DNA from: Phycisphaerales bacterium
GTDB lineage: Bacteria > Planctomycetota > Phycisphaerae > UBA1845
NCBI GenBank assembly: GCA_020639115.1
Contig: JACKHG010000007.1
Location: 1 to 64,000 of the forward strand
Length of the DNA stretch: 64,000 nt
Reading direction: 5' to 3'
Shown: positions 35,741 to 45,512 of the stretch, one piece after another
How positions within the stretch are numbered: position 1 is the stretch's first letter
Layout: each line of letters starts with the position of its first letter
The notes under the pieces: generated by a model
What the model was told of the DNA's origin: nothing
Seen by the model: the letters and a program-made list of their open reading frames with translations, nothing else
Database searches by the model: none
Program-made: the position numbers and the translations under genes

Positions 35741-37126
35741 ATGCCGATGAGGTTTCCCGAGGGCTTCGAGTGGGGCGTTGCGGCGGCTGCCTATCAGATC
35801 GAGGGGGCAGCCGATGCCGACGGCCGCGGCCCGAGCATCTGGGACACTTTCGCCCAGACGCCCCAGCGCGTATTTCACGGTCACACCGGGGCGCGGGCCT
35901 GCGACCACTTCCACCGCTTCGCCGAGGACGCGGACCTGATCGCTGGCCTGGGGGCGCGGGCGTACCGCCTGTCGGTCAGTTGGCCGCGCGTGCTGCCGGA
36001 GGGCACCGGCAAGGTCAACGAGGCCGGGCTGGGCTTCTACGACCGGCTGGTCGACGCGCTGCTGGCCCGGGGCGTCACGCCCTGGATCACGCTTTTCCAT
36101 TGGGATATGCCACAGGCCGTCTTCGACCGCGGCGGGTGGCTGAACCGCGCGAGCGCGGACTGGTTCGCGGAGTTCGCAGCCGTCATGGCCGACCGGCTGG
36201 GCGACCGCGTCAAGCACTGGTTCACGATCAACGAGCCGCAGGTATTCCTCGGGCTGGGGCACGCCGGGGGCGAGCACGCGCCCGGCATGCGCTATGCGCT
36301 CCCGGAGGTGCTGCGCGCGTGTCACCACGTGCTGCTGGCGCACGGCCGCGCGGTCAGCGCGATCCGCGCGCAGGGCAAGCAGGCCCGCGTAGGCTGGGCG
36401 CCGCACGGCTCCATCCGCTATCCGTTGACGGTCGAGCCCGCCGACGTGGAGGCAGCGCGTCGGGCGACGCTGGGCATTCCGGCGGGCGACGACTGGTATT
36501 TCAACACAAGCTGGTACGCCGACCCGGCGCTGCTGGGCTACTACCCGGAAGAAGGCATCGTCCGTTTCGGGTCGCTGCTGCCGACAGGGTTCGAGGACGA
36601 TTACGCCGCGATTCATCAGCCACTCGACTTCTTCGGCGTCAACATCTACCAGGGCCATCCGACGCGGGCGGACGAAGCGGGCAACGCCGTCGAGCAGCCG
36701 CGTCCACCCGGCTACCCCCATACGATGTTCCACTGGCCGGTCGAGCCGGAGGTGCTGTACTGGGGGCCGAAGTTCCTCCACGAGCGCTACCGCCTGCCGA
36801 TCTACATTACCGAGAACGGGTGTGCGGCGATGGACTGGGTGCACGCGGACGGGGCTGTCCACGACGCGCCGCGCGTCGACTACCTGTGCCGCCATCTGCT
36901 GGCCCTGCGCCGGGCGATCGCGGACGGCGCGGACGTTCGCGGCTACTTTCACTGGTCGATCCTGGACAATTTCGAGTGGGCGGAGGGGTATCGCATGCGC
37001 TTCGGCCTGGTCTACGTCGACTACGCGACGCTCGAACGAATTCCCAAGGACTCCTATCGCTGGTATCAGCAGGTGATTCGCACGAACGGCGCGTGCCTGC
37101 CCGAGAATCCCGCGCCCTTGCGGTGA
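35741..37126 (+). CDS. GH1 beta-glucosidase
   Basis: The 461-residue enzyme has normal GH1 length and no signal peptide, so it is cytoplasmic. It begins FPEGFEWGVAAAAYQIEGA, the GH1 N-terminal signature. The acid/base lies in FTINEPQVF at E165 and the nucleophile in YITENGCAAMD at E358. It should release glucose (or a related sugar) from imported beta-linked oligosaccharides. It is the first gene of an operon with the sugar ABC importer genes that follow within 50 bases. The palindrome just upstream indicates LacI-type control. Exact sugar specificity is not visible. Confidence 0.95.
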   Translation: MPMRFPEGFEWGVAAAAYQIEGAADADGRGPSIWDTFAQTPQRVFHGHTGARACDHFHRFAEDADLIAGLGARAYRLSVSWPRVLPEGTGKVNEAGLGFYDRLVDALLARGVTPWITLFHWDMPQAVFDRGGWLNRASADWFAEFAAVMADRLGDRVKHWFTINEPQVFLGLGHAGGEHAPGMRYALPEVLRACHHVLLAHGRAVSAIRAQGKQARVGWAPHGSIRYPLTVEPADVEAARRATLGIPAGDDWYFNTSWYADPALLGYYPEEGIVRFGSLLPTGFEDDYAAIHQPLDFFGVNIYQGHPTRADEAGNAVEQPRPPGYPHTMFHWPVEPEVLYWGPKFLHERYRLPIYITENGCAAMDWVHADGAVHDAPRVDYLCRHLLALRRAIADGADVRGYFHWSILDNFEWAEGYRMRFGLVYVDYATLERIPKDSYRWYQQVIRTNGACLPENPAPLR

Positions 37127-37175
37127 GGGCGTTGCGGGACGGCGGCGCCGCGGCATCGTGCGCGCACGAGGCATC

Positions 37176-38594
37176 ATGCGAGACGCAAGAGGTGTCAATC
37201 GACCCGAGGCACACAGCGACCGGATGGGCATCAGCGCCGGCGTCTGGGTGATCCTCGGATTGGCGCTGGTCTCGAGCGGATGGATTCTCGCCCATCCGCG
37301 CGGCGCGCCGAGCGGCATGCAGCTGTGGACCTACGCCCGCACGCACACGCTCAACTACGCTCCGATCGTGGCCGATTGGAACCGGCGGCAGGCGGATCCC
37401 GATCGACGAATCGAGCTTTCCTTGATCGGCCCCGGCCCGCTCCGGCACCGGTTGATGTCGGGGTTCATGTCGCGCACGCCGACCGCCGACCTGATCGAGA
37501 TCGAACGCAGCATGGCCGGCGAGTTCTTCGCCGGCCCGGTCGAGGCGGTGGGTTTTCTGGATCTGACCGACCGCATCCGCGCGGCGGGCATCGACGAAGC
37601 CATCAACGCGCCCAGCTTCAGTCCCTGGACGTCGCGCGGGCGTATCTTCGGGCTGCCCCACGATGTTCATCCCGTGCTGCTGGGCTACCGCGCGGACATC
37701 GTCGAGGACGCGGGCATCGACGTGAGCCGCATCGAGACCTGGGCGGACTTCGCCCGCGTGCTCGGGCCGCTGATCCGCGACCTGGACGGCGACGGCCGTC
37801 CGGACCGTTACCTGCTCAACTACTGGTACACGAACAAGGACACGACGGAGGTGCTGCTGCTCCAGGCGGGCGGCGGCTACTTCGACGAGGCCGGCCACGT
37901 CATCGTGGACTCGCCGGTGAACGCGCGCGTGCTCGCGACGCTCGTGACCTGGGTCTGCGGACCCGGGCGCATCGCGCTCGACGCGCCCGAGTTCACCGCG
38001 TCCGGCAACCAGTTGCGGCTCCAGGGCAATGTCGTCTGCTCGCTGATGCCGGACTGGTTGTGCGGGGTCTGGCGCAATGACCTGCCCGGCCTGGCGGGCA
38101 AAATCAAGATCATGCCGCTGCCGGCGTGGGAGCCGGGCGGGCGGCGGGTCAGCGTGTGGGGCGGGACCATGCTGGGCATCGCGCGCGACTCGCCGCACAT
38201 CGAGACCGCCTGGGAATTCGCCCAGGAGCTCTATCTCTCCGCGGACATGGCCGAGTCGCTCTACCGCACGGCGGGCATTGTCTCCCCCGTGCGGCGGCTC
38301 TGGTCGCTGCCGTGCTACGACGAACCGCAGCCCTATTTCTGCCGGCAGGCGCCGGGCCGGACGTATCTCGCCCACGCCCCGTACGTGCCGCGGCGCACGT
38401 CGTCGCCGTTCAACGAGATGGCCAAGGAGCATCTGCAGGAGGCGCTGATCGAGCTGCGCGGGTATGCGCTCGATCACGGCGTGAATACCGAGGCCGAACT
38501 GCTGCCCGAGGCGCAGCGCCTGCTGGCCCGCGCGGCGCAAAACGTCCGCCGCACCGTGGCGCGCAACGTCTTTCACCGGGAGGACCAGCCGTGA
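37176..38594 (+). CDS. Sugar ABC transporter substrate-binding protein
   Basis: About 472 residues are encoded. The ATG at 37176 has GAGG 4 bases upstream; the ATG at 37224 (MGISAGVWVILGLALVSSGW), which starts directly at the hydrophobic anchor, is also possible. After the single N-terminal membrane anchor the protein has the cluster-B sugar-binding fold: MQLWTYARTHTLNYAPIVADW, DLIEIERSMAGEFF, RIFGLPHDVHPVLLGYR, WADFARVLGPL and MPLPAWEPGGRRVSVWGG with IARDSPHIETAWEF. It delivers oligosaccharide to the two permeases encoded next. Its stop overlaps the GTG start of the first permease. Confidence 0.88.
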   Translation: MRDARGVNRPEAHSDRMGISAGVWVILGLALVSSGWILAHPRGAPSGMQLWTYARTHTLNYAPIVADWNRRQADPDRRIELSLIGPGPLRHRLMSGFMSRTPTADLIEIERSMAGEFFAGPVEAVGFLDLTDRIRAAGIDEAINAPSFSPWTSRGRIFGLPHDVHPVLLGYRADIVEDAGIDVSRIETWADFARVLGPLIRDLDGDGRPDRYLLNYWYTNKDTTEVLLLQAGGGYFDEAGHVIVDSPVNARVLATLVTWVCGPGRIALDAPEFTASGNQLRLQGNVVCSLMPDWLCGVWRNDLPGLAGKIKIMPLPAWEPGGRRVSVWGGTMLGIARDSPHIETAWEFAQELYLSADMAESLYRTAGIVSPVRRLWSLPCYDEPQPYFCRQAPGRTYLAHAPYVPRRTSSPFNEMAKEHLQEALIELRGYALDHGVNTEAELLPEAQRLLARAAQNVRRTVARNVFHREDQP

Positions 38595-39484
38595 ATGCAG
38601 CCACGGGGCGGGCGGACATGCGCACGGGGTGGTCGCCGTACGCGTTCGTCGCGCCGTTCGTCCTCGTGTTCCTGGTGTTCACCGCCTACCCCACGCTCCA
38701 GTCGATCGCGCTGTCGGTCCAGCAGACCTACGGCCCGCAAGCCAGCCGCTACGTCGGCCTGCAGAACTTCGTCGGCCTCGCCCACGATCCGCTGTTCTGG
38801 AAGGCGCTGACCAACACCGCCGTGTTCGCGGCCGGTTCCATCTTCATCCAACTGCCTTGCTCGCTCGGCCTGGCGCTGCTGCTCAACAAGCCGCAGGTTC
38901 GCGGGCGCGCATTCTTCCGGCTCGTGTTCTTCTCTCCCTCGCTGGTCGGAATGATCTTCGTCGCCGTCATCTTCAGCCTGATTTTCGAGAAGCGCACGGG
39001 CCTGCTGAACGTTCTGCTGCACCGCGCGTTCGGCTTCGATCCCGAGTTTCCCTGGCTCGAGGACTACGTCATGCCGGCGCTGATCATCGCGGCGCTGTGG
39101 ATGTACGTCGGCTTCAACATGGTCTACTTCCTGGCGGCGCTGCAGAACGTCAGCCCGGACCTGGTCGATGCGTCCCGCGTGGACGGTGCCGGCGTGTGGC
39201 ATCGCTTCCGGCACGTGACCATTCCAGCGATTCGCCCGGTCGGCACCTTCATCGTGCTGCTCTCGCTGGTCGGCAGTTTTCAGCTCTTTGAACTGCCGTA
39301 TCTGCTGCTCGGCGAGGGCGGCGGGCCGAACAACCGCGGCCTCACGCTCGTGATGTACCTCTACCAGACTGGCTTCGAGACCGGCGACCTGGGCTATGCC
39401 AGCGCGATCGGCTGGGTGATCGCCATGCTCCTCGGGGCTGCCGCGATCATGCAGCGCGCCGTCGCACGTGGAGGTGAGCGATGA
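38591..39484 (+). CDS. Sugar ABC transporter permease (MalF-like)
   Basis: The 297-residue product starts at GTG 38591, overlapping the previous stop as GTGA, with GGGAGGA upstream. It has six membrane helices (YAFVAPFVLVFLVFTAYP first) and the permease EAA-type loop VSPDLVDASRVDGAGVWHRF, which contacts the ATPase, followed by ITIPAIRP-like VTIPAIRP. It ends as ATGA overlapping the second permease, so the subunits are translationally coupled. It should form the membrane channel with the 39481 product for oligosaccharide import. Confidence 0.92.
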   Translation: MNAATGRADMRTGWSPYAFVAPFVLVFLVFTAYPTLQSIALSVQQTYGPQASRYVGLQNFVGLAHDPLFWKALTNTAVFAAGSIFIQLPCSLGLALLLNKPQVRGRAFFRLVFFSPSLVGMIFVAVIFSLIFEKRTGLLNVLLHRAFGFDPEFPWLEDYVMPALIIAALWMYVGFNMVYFLAALQNVSPDLVDASRVDGAGVWHRFRHVTIPAIRPVGTFIVLLSLVGSFQLFELPYLLLGEGGGPNNRGLTLVMYLYQTGFETGDLGYASAIGWVIAMLLGAAAIMQRAVARGGER

Positions 39485-40329
39485 GTCGCGTCCGCCGGGG
39501 GCTGCTCATCTACCTGCCGCTGCTGCTGTGCAGCGCCGTGATCCTGCTGCCGCTGGTGTACATGCTGTGCGCGTCGATCAAGACGAACGAGGAGTTTTTC
39601 ACCTCGCCGTTTCTCCCGCGGGGTTCGGGTTTTCTGGGCATCGCCTGGGACCACCTGACGAGTGTGCACTACCGGCGCCTGTTTTACGACTACGCGTTCG
39701 GCAACAACATCATAAACTCGTGTTTCCTCGCTTCGGCGACGAGCATCCTGGCGACGCTGCTGACCGCGATGGGAGGCTATGCGCTGGCCCGCTTCACGTT
39801 TCGCGGCCGTTCGCTGCTGATGGGGCTGGTGCTGGGTACGCTCGTGCTGCCCAACGTGCTGCTGCTCGCGCCGTCGTACCAGTTGCTCTATCGCCTGGGA
39901 CTTCTGGATCATTATGGCGGTGTCATCCTTCCGCTCGCCGCGCCGGCGTTTGGCGTTTACCTCTTTCGCCAGGCGTTCATCGCGGGCCTGCCGCGCGAGC
40001 TGCTCGAGGCCGGGCGCATCGACGGCTGCGGCGAGATGCGGCTCTTCTTCTCCGTGGCCCTGCCGATGGTGCGGCCGATGGTCGGCGCGTTCCTGCTGAT
40101 CACCTACGTCGGGACGTGGAACAACTTCATCTGGCCGCAGATCGTGCTGCAGACGCCGGAGAAAATGCCGCTGTCGGTTGCGATCGCGCAGCTTCGCGGT
40201 GTGTACTTCCAGGACTACGGCATGATGATGGCGGGGACCGCGGTGTCGGTTGCGCCTGTTTTGGTACTGTTTCTATTGTTGCAGCGGGAGTTCATCGCCG
40301 GCTTGACCGCAGGGGCGGTGAAGAGCTGA
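39481..40329 (+). CDS. Sugar ABC transporter permease (MalG-like)
   Basis: This 282-residue six-helix protein begins MSRVRRGLLIYLPLLLCSAV. The EAA loop is LPRELLEAGRIDGCGEMRLF and is followed by VALPMVRPMVGAFLL; WNNFIWPQIVL is typical of MalG-type permeases. It partners the 38591 permease. No ATP-binding subunit follows, so the importer probably uses a shared MsmX/UgpC-like ATPase encoded elsewhere. Confidence 0.92.
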   Translation: MSRVRRGLLIYLPLLLCSAVILLPLVYMLCASIKTNEEFFTSPFLPRGSGFLGIAWDHLTSVHYRRLFYDYAFGNNIINSCFLASATSILATLLTAMGGYALARFTFRGRSLLMGLVLGTLVLPNVLLLAPSYQLLYRLGLLDHYGGVILPLAAPAFGVYLFRQAFIAGLPRELLEAGRIDGCGEMRLFFSVALPMVRPMVGAFLLITYVGTWNNFIWPQIVLQTPEKMPLSVAIAQLRGVYFQDYGMMMAGTAVSVAPVLVLFLLLQREFIAGLTAGAVKS

Positions 40330-40450
40330 AATGCCTTGTATTCCAGGCGAATTGGGCCGGACCGAATCGCCCCCACGGCGCTATAGTTGGCTGCGCCGCG
40401 CGCCACGGCGAACGGATGTATTCGGACGCTCGGCCTGCGCGGCAAGGTAC

Positions 40451-40469
40451 GGGCTAACGCTGTTAACCC
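40451..40469. promoter_or_regulatory. Inverted repeat upstream of the GH30 gene, candidate operator
   Basis: GGGCTAAC (40451-40458) and GTTAACCC (40462-40469) are inverted with one mismatch. The half-site GGGTTAAC also occurs at 45533-45540 before the third LacI gene, and GTTAACCGG recurs at 40537. A common regulator is possible. Confidence 0.4.
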
Positions 40470-40530
40470 GAAACCTGCGCACCGTCTTTACCCTGCGGTG
40501 CCGAATTGGATAAGATCAACGAGCGGAATC

Positions 40531-42198
40531 ATGCTTGTTAACCGGAAAGTTGCTGCGATGTTTGACGCTCGGCGCATAACAACGGTAGTGCTGGCCCTGG
40601 GAGTTTTTGCGCAGGCCGCAGCCGCTGCCGATGTCGCCATCGCGATCGACGAGACACAGACGTTCCAGACGATGGACGGCTTCGGAGCCTCCTTCACGGA
40701 CTCGTCCGCCTACCTGCTCTACGGCAGCTACGGCAACGGGACGTTGTCGCCCGCGCAGCGCGACGCGGTCATGCAGGCGCTCTTCGGCGAAGCCACGGGC
40801 ATCCGGCTGAGCTATCTGCGCCAGCCCATCGGCACGTCGGATTTCCGCCACGCCTTTGACTACAGCTACGACGACGTGCCCGCGGGCCAGACCGACTACG
40901 ATCTCAGCGAGTTCTCCATCGCCAACGACGAGACGTACATCATTCCGGCGCTGCTGGACGCGCTGGCGATCAACCCGGACGTGCGCATCATGGGCTCGCC
41001 GTGGAGCCCGCCGCCGTGGCTCAAGGACAGCCAGGCGTTCGGGTGGGGCCGGCTGATCGACAGCGACGCTATCTACGCCACGTACGCCGACTACTTCGTG
41101 AAGTACGTCCAGGCGTATTCCAACTGGGGAATTCCCATCGATGCGATCACGTTGCAGAACGAGCCGCACTTCGAGCCCGGCAGCTACCCGGGCATGCGCA
41201 TGGAGCCCACCGACCAGGCCCGGCTGGTGAAGCAGCTCGGGCCGAAGTTCGCAGCCGCCGGCATCTCCACGAAGATCCTCGTCTGGGATCACAACTGGGA
41301 CGAGTACACCTACCCGGTCAGCGTGATGTGGGACCCGGTGGCCCGGCCCTATATCGCCGGATCGGCGTTCCACTGCTACGGCGGCGACGTCGCGAATCAG
41401 TCGATCGTCCACAACAGCCAGCCCGACAAGGACATCTACTTCACCGAGTGCTCCGGCGGCGGGTGGATCCCGTCGTTCGCCGACACGGTTCTGCGGTTCG
41501 CCTCGGACCTGATCATTGGCTCGACGCGCCACTGGGCGAAGAACGTCTGCACGTGGAACATCGCGCTGGACCAGAACGGCGGCCCCAAAATCTCCGGCGG
41601 ATGCGGCAATTGTGCGGGCGTCGTCACCATCAACAGCCAGACCGGTGCCATGACGAAAAACGCGGAGTACTACGTGCTCGGCCACGCCAGCCGGTTCGTC
41701 GATCCGGGCGCGGTCCGCATCGACTCCAGCGCGGCAACCGGCGACGTCGAAAACGTCGCGTTCCTCAATCCCGATGGTTCGTTCGTCCTCATCGTCCTGA
41801 ACGCCGAGTCGTCGAGCCGCAGCATCGCGGTCAGTTGGCAGGGGCAGACGCTGGCCTACAGCCTGCCCGCCCGCTCGCTCTATACCTTCGCGTGGCCGGC
41901 GGGCTTTCATGCGACCGCCGAGGTGTGGCGCACGCTCGCCGACAGCTCGACGCAGCGTCTGCAGCGCGTGTTCGACGTCACGTTCGCCGGCGGCTCGCCT
42001 CCGGGCGACCTCGACGGCGATGGCGATGTCGACGTGGCCGACGCGGCGATCTTCGCCAACTGCATGGCCGGTCCGCAGGTGTTCGCGGCGCCGGGCGGCT
42101 GCCTCGCGACCGACTTCACGAACTGCGATTTCGACGGCGATGGCGACGTCGACCTCGCGGACTTCGAGGTTTTCCAGCCGCATCATGCGGCCTACTGA
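40531..42198 (+). CDS. Secreted GH30 family beta-glycosidase with dockerin-like C-terminus
   Basis: The 555-residue protein (ATG 40531; ATG 40558 with GGAAAG upstream is an alternative) has a signal peptide ending AAAAAD. The GH30 domain (about 35-470) shows FQTMDGFGASFTDSSAYLL, IMGSPWSPPPWLKDS, the acid/base in ITLQNEPHFEPGS at E211 and the nucleophile in YFTECSGGG at E306. GH30 enzymes include beta-1,6-glucanase, glucosylceramidase and xylanase. A beta-sandwich side domain completes the fold. Residues 492-555 hold two dockerin-like loops (DLDGDGDVDVADAAIF and DFDGDGDVDLADFEVF). It lies between the sugar importer and GH3 genes, consistent with a beta-glucan locus. Confidence 0.9.
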   Translation: MLVNRKVAAMFDARRITTVVLALGVFAQAAAAADVAIAIDETQTFQTMDGFGASFTDSSAYLLYGSYGNGTLSPAQRDAVMQALFGEATGIRLSYLRQPIGTSDFRHAFDYSYDDVPAGQTDYDLSEFSIANDETYIIPALLDALAINPDVRIMGSPWSPPPWLKDSQAFGWGRLIDSDAIYATYADYFVKYVQAYSNWGIPIDAITLQNEPHFEPGSYPGMRMEPTDQARLVKQLGPKFAAAGISTKILVWDHNWDEYTYPVSVMWDPVARPYIAGSAFHCYGGDVANQSIVHNSQPDKDIYFTECSGGGWIPSFADTVLRFASDLIIGSTRHWAKNVCTWNIALDQNGGPKISGGCGNCAGVVTINSQTGAMTKNAEYYVLGHASRFVDPGAVRIDSSAATGDVENVAFLNPDGSFVLIVLNAESSSRSIAVSWQGQTLAYSLPARSLYTFAWPAGFHATAEVWRTLADSSTQRLQRVFDVTFAGGSPPGDLDGDGDVDVADAAIFANCMAGPQVFAAPGGCLATDFTNCDFDGDGDVDLADFEVFQPHHAAY

Positions 42199-42263
42199 TT
42201 CTGAGCGGTTTTGATCCACGCCGACGGTCCGCTGCGCGGGCCGACTGCCCAGGGAGTTCACCC

Positions 42264-45200
42264 ATGGCCCGTGCCCTCTGTATTGCCTGCCTGCTGCTCG
42301 CGACCCTGCCCCATCTGGCTGCCGGCCTGACCATTCCCGGCGACTACAACGCGGACGGCGTCGTCGCCCAGGCTGACCTGGACGCGCTCTCCGCGTGTCT
42401 TGACGGCCCCAACGGCGGCAACGCGCCCGAGTGCGCCGGGCTCTCACTCGACGCCGACGACGACGTGGATCTGTACGACTTCGCGGTTTTCGCGCGGGCG
42501 TGGCTCACCGGTGACTGCCACGTTGCCGTGACGGCGTCGACCGCCGAGTCCACGCCGCTCTACGCCGCGTTCAACGCGGTCGACGGCCTGCGCTCGACGC
42601 GCTGGTCCAGTTCCTTCGCCGACAACCAGTGGATCCAGCTCGACTTCGGCCGGTTGCGCACGCTGACGGGCGTGACACTCTACTGGGAGAACGCGTATGC
42701 TACGGCGTACGGCGTGTTCGTCTCGAACGACGAGTCGAACTGGGCCAGCGTGTACACGACGACCCAGGGCGACGGCGGAACCGACGTGATCACGTTCCCG
42801 GCGCGGCAGGCGCGGTACCTGCGTGTCTTCTGCGGCCAGCGCGCCACCGAGTACGGCAGTTCCCTGTGGGAGATCGAAGTGCACTCGCCCGATCGTTGCT
42901 ACCAGGACCCGCGCGATCCCGAGATCCGCATCGACGAACTCATCGCGACGATGACGCTCGAGGAGAAAGTGTCGCTGCTGTACGGTGAGACCGCCATGTC
43001 GCTGCACGCGGTTCCGCGCGTGAGCATCCCGGCCCTGCAACTCGCCGACGGACCGCTGGGCATCCGCTGGGAGCAGGCCACGGCCTTCCCCGCACCGATC
43101 GCCATGGCGGCGTCGTGGGATCCCGAACTCGTGCGGCGCTTCGGCGCAGCCATGGGCCAGGAGTACCGCAACAAGGGGCGCCAGGTCTGGCTCGCGCCCG
43201 GGATGAACATCCTTCGCGTGCCCCAGTGCGGCCGCAACTTCGAGTACTACAGCGAGGATCCCTACCTCGCCGCGCGCATGGCTGTCGCCGCCATCACGGG
43301 GGCGCAGGGCGAGGGCATCATCGCGTGCGCCAAGCACTACGCGTGCAACAACCAGGAGTACGACCGCACGACCGTCAACGTGCAGGTCGATGAGCGGACG
43401 CTGCGCGAGATCTACCTGCCGGCGTTCGAGGCCTCGGTGCGCGAGGCCGGCGTGTGGTCGGTGATGGCCGCTTACAACCGCGTCAACGGCCCGTACTGTA
43501 CGGCCAATACGCACCTGCTTACGGATATTCTCAAGAACGACTGGGGCTTTCAGGGTTTCGTCGTCTCGGACTGGGGGGCGGTTCACGAAGTGCTCGGGCC
43601 GGCCAACGCGGGCATGGACCTCGAGATGGACGGGGCATCACCCACGGGTGACTACTGGGGCGACGGGGCGCTGCTCGCCGCCGTGCAGTCGGGCTCGGTC
43701 AGCACCGCCCAGATCGACGACAAGGCGCGCCGCATCCTGCGCGCCTTGCTGCACACGGGACTGCTCGACGCGGGCTGGGATTCTCCCAACGCGCCGATGA
43801 CCGAGCACATTCCGCTGGCCCGCGAAATCGCCCGCGAGGGCATCGTGCTGCTCAAGAACGAGGGCAACCGCCTGCCGCTGAACAAGCAGGCGACGCAGAC
43901 GCTCGCGGTGCTCGGCCCGCGCTATTCAACCGCCGGGCTCGGCGGCGGGGGCAGCTCCGTCGTGACGCCATACTACTCCGTCAGCCCGCTCGAGGGCATC
44001 CAGAACGCCGTCGGCCCCAACGTCACCGTGCTCGACGCGGAGGGCGTCACCGCGGGCGCCGGCTACTCAGCCGCTCCTTCAAGCTACCTGACGCCCGCTG
44101 GCGGCGGGGGCAACGGGCTGACCGGCGAGTACTTCAACAACACGAACCTGCAGGGCACCCCGGCGCTGACGCGCGTCGATGCCAACGTGGATTTCCACTG
44201 GGGTAACGGCTCGCCGCACGCGTCGATCAACGCCGACAATTTCTCGGCCCGCTGGACCGGAACGCTCCAGGTGCCGACCAGCGGAAACTGGACGATCGGC
44301 ATGGCGACCGATGACGGCTTTCGCCTCTACCTCGACGGCGAACTGCTCATCGACAACTGGACGACGCACGGGCTGCAGTTGACGTCGGCGTCGGTGCAGC
44401 TCACCGCCGGCACGGCGTACGACCTGAAGCTCGAGTACTTCGAGGCGGGGGGCGAGGCGGCTGCCGTGTTCGTCTGCCAGCAGAGCGCGTCGCTCGCCGA
44501 AGCTGTGGCTGCCGCCCAGGCCGCGGACACCGCGCTGGTGTTCGTCGGGCTGGACGCCTCGCGCGAGAGCGAGGGCTACGATCGGAGTACGATCGAACTG
44601 ACCAGCGAGGAAGTGGACCTGATCCACGCCGTAGCAGCCGCCAATCCCAACACGGTCGTCGTGATCGTCGCCGGGTCCCAGGTGGCGTTCGACACCTGGG
44701 TCGACGACGTGCCCGTCGTGCTGCAGGCCTGGTACGGCGGCCAGGAAGCGGGCAACGCGATCGCCGACATCCTCTTCGGCGACGAGAATCCCGGGGCGAA
44801 GCTGCCCATGACCTTCGTGAACCGCTGGGCGGACCATCCCGCCTACCACCTCTACCCGGGCGGCAACTACACCGACGGTCTCAACGTCGGCTACCGCTAC
44901 TTCGATCAGTCCGGGACGGCTGAGCCGGCGTTTCCCTTCGGTTTCGGGCTGAGCTACACGACCTTCGCGTACAGCGACCTCGCCGTCGACACCTCGAGCT
45001 TCGCCACCGACGGCACCGTCCGCGTGGACTTCACCATCGCGAACACCGGCAGCCGCGGCGGCGCGGAGGTCGCCCAGGTGTACGTGCGCGACGTGGCGGC
45101 CAGCGTCGCCCGCCCGATCAAGGAACTCAAGGGTTTCACCAAGGTCACGCTCACGCCTGGACAGCAGACGACCGTCTCGGTCGTGCTCGATCGCCGCGCG

Positions 45201-45317
45201 TTCGCGTACTACGACACGACGTCCGCCGACTGGGTCGTCGAGCCGGGTGCGTTCGAGCTGCTGGTGGGCAGTTCGTCGCGCGACATTCGCCTGTCGCAGA
45301 CCATCAACCTTCCGTAG
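42264..45317 (+). CDS. Secreted GH3 beta-glucosidase with N-terminal dockerin-like and discoidin domains and a PA14 insert
   Basis: The 1017-residue protein starts at ATG 42264 (AGGGAG upstream) with a signal peptide (MARALCIACLLLATLPHLA). The order is dockerin-like loops (about 25-85, DYNADGVVAQADLDAL and DADDDVDLYDFAVF); F5/8-type discoidin module (about 90-205, NQWIQLDFGRLRTLTGVTLYW); GH3 N-terminal barrel (about 225-500) with KHYACNNQEYDRTTVNV and the nucleophile in VVSDWGAVHE at D436; GH3 C-terminal sandwich with a PA14 domain inserted at about 618-745 (GLTGEYFNNTNLQG); and FN3-like C-domain. PA14 inserts in GH3 narrow specificity toward short beta-glucosides. The dockerin-like part is unusually N-terminal; other proteins here carry it internally or at the C-terminus. 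Confidence 0.92.
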   Translation: MARALCIACLLLATLPHLAAGLTIPGDYNADGVVAQADLDALSACLDGPNGGNAPECAGLSLDADDDVDLYDFAVFARAWLTGDCHVAVTASTAESTPLYAAFNAVDGLRSTRWSSSFADNQWIQLDFGRLRTLTGVTLYWENAYATAYGVFVSNDESNWASVYTTTQGDGGTDVITFPARQARYLRVFCGQRATEYGSSLWEIEVHSPDRCYQDPRDPEIRIDELIATMTLEEKVSLLYGETAMSLHAVPRVSIPALQLADGPLGIRWEQATAFPAPIAMAASWDPELVRRFGAAMGQEYRNKGRQVWLAPGMNILRVPQCGRNFEYYSEDPYLAARMAVAAITGAQGEGIIACAKHYACNNQEYDRTTVNVQVDERTLREIYLPAFEASVREAGVWSVMAAYNRVNGPYCTANTHLLTDILKNDWGFQGFVVSDWGAVHEVLGPANAGMDLEMDGASPTGDYWGDGALLAAVQSGSVSTAQIDDKARRILRALLHTGLLDAGWDSPNAPMTEHIPLAREIAREGIVLLKNEGNRLPLNKQATQTLAVLGPRYSTAGLGGGGSSVVTPYYSVSPLEGIQNAVGPNVTVLDAEGVTAGAGYSAAPSSYLTPAGGGGNGLTGEYFNNTNLQGTPALTRVDANVDFHWGNGSPHASINADNFSARWTGTLQVPTSGNWTIGMATDDGFRLYLDGELLIDNWTTHGLQLTSASVQLTAGTAYDLKLEYFEAGGEAAAVFVCQQSASLAEAVAAAQAADTALVFVGLDASRESEGYDRSTIELTSEEVDLIHAVAAANPNTVVVIVAGSQVAFDTWVDDVPVVLQAWYGGQEAGNAIADILFGDENPGAKLPMTFVNRWADHPAYHLYPGGNYTDGLNVGYRYFDQSGTAEPAFPFGFGLSYTTFAYSDLAVDTSSFATDGTVRVDFTIANTGSRGGAEVAQVYVRDVAASVARPIKELKGFTKVTLTPGQQTTVSVVLDRRAFAYYDTTSADWVVEPGAFELLVGSSSRDIRLSQTINLP

Positions 45318-45358
45318 GCTGCAGATCGCGGGCACTTGCCGGCTGGCGGGTTCCCGCT

Positions 45359-45378
45359 GCAGCGTTAGCTAGCGCTGC
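45359..45378. terminator. Imperfect palindrome downstream of GH3, possible terminator stem
   Basis: GCAGCGTTAGCTAGCGCTGC is nearly self-complementary and begins 42 bases after the GH3 stop. No T-tract follows, so intrinsic termination here is uncertain. Confidence 0.35.
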
Positions 45379-45512
45379 GTCAGGGTTGAGTCCCGCGGGC
45401 GGGTGACCAAACCCGGTTAGACGGCCATTCTGTACATAACTTTATTCCTATTAACAGTTTACGCTTCATTCGGGCGTCGCGGATTCGCCCGTGGTCTGTC
45501 GGCGAATTACCG

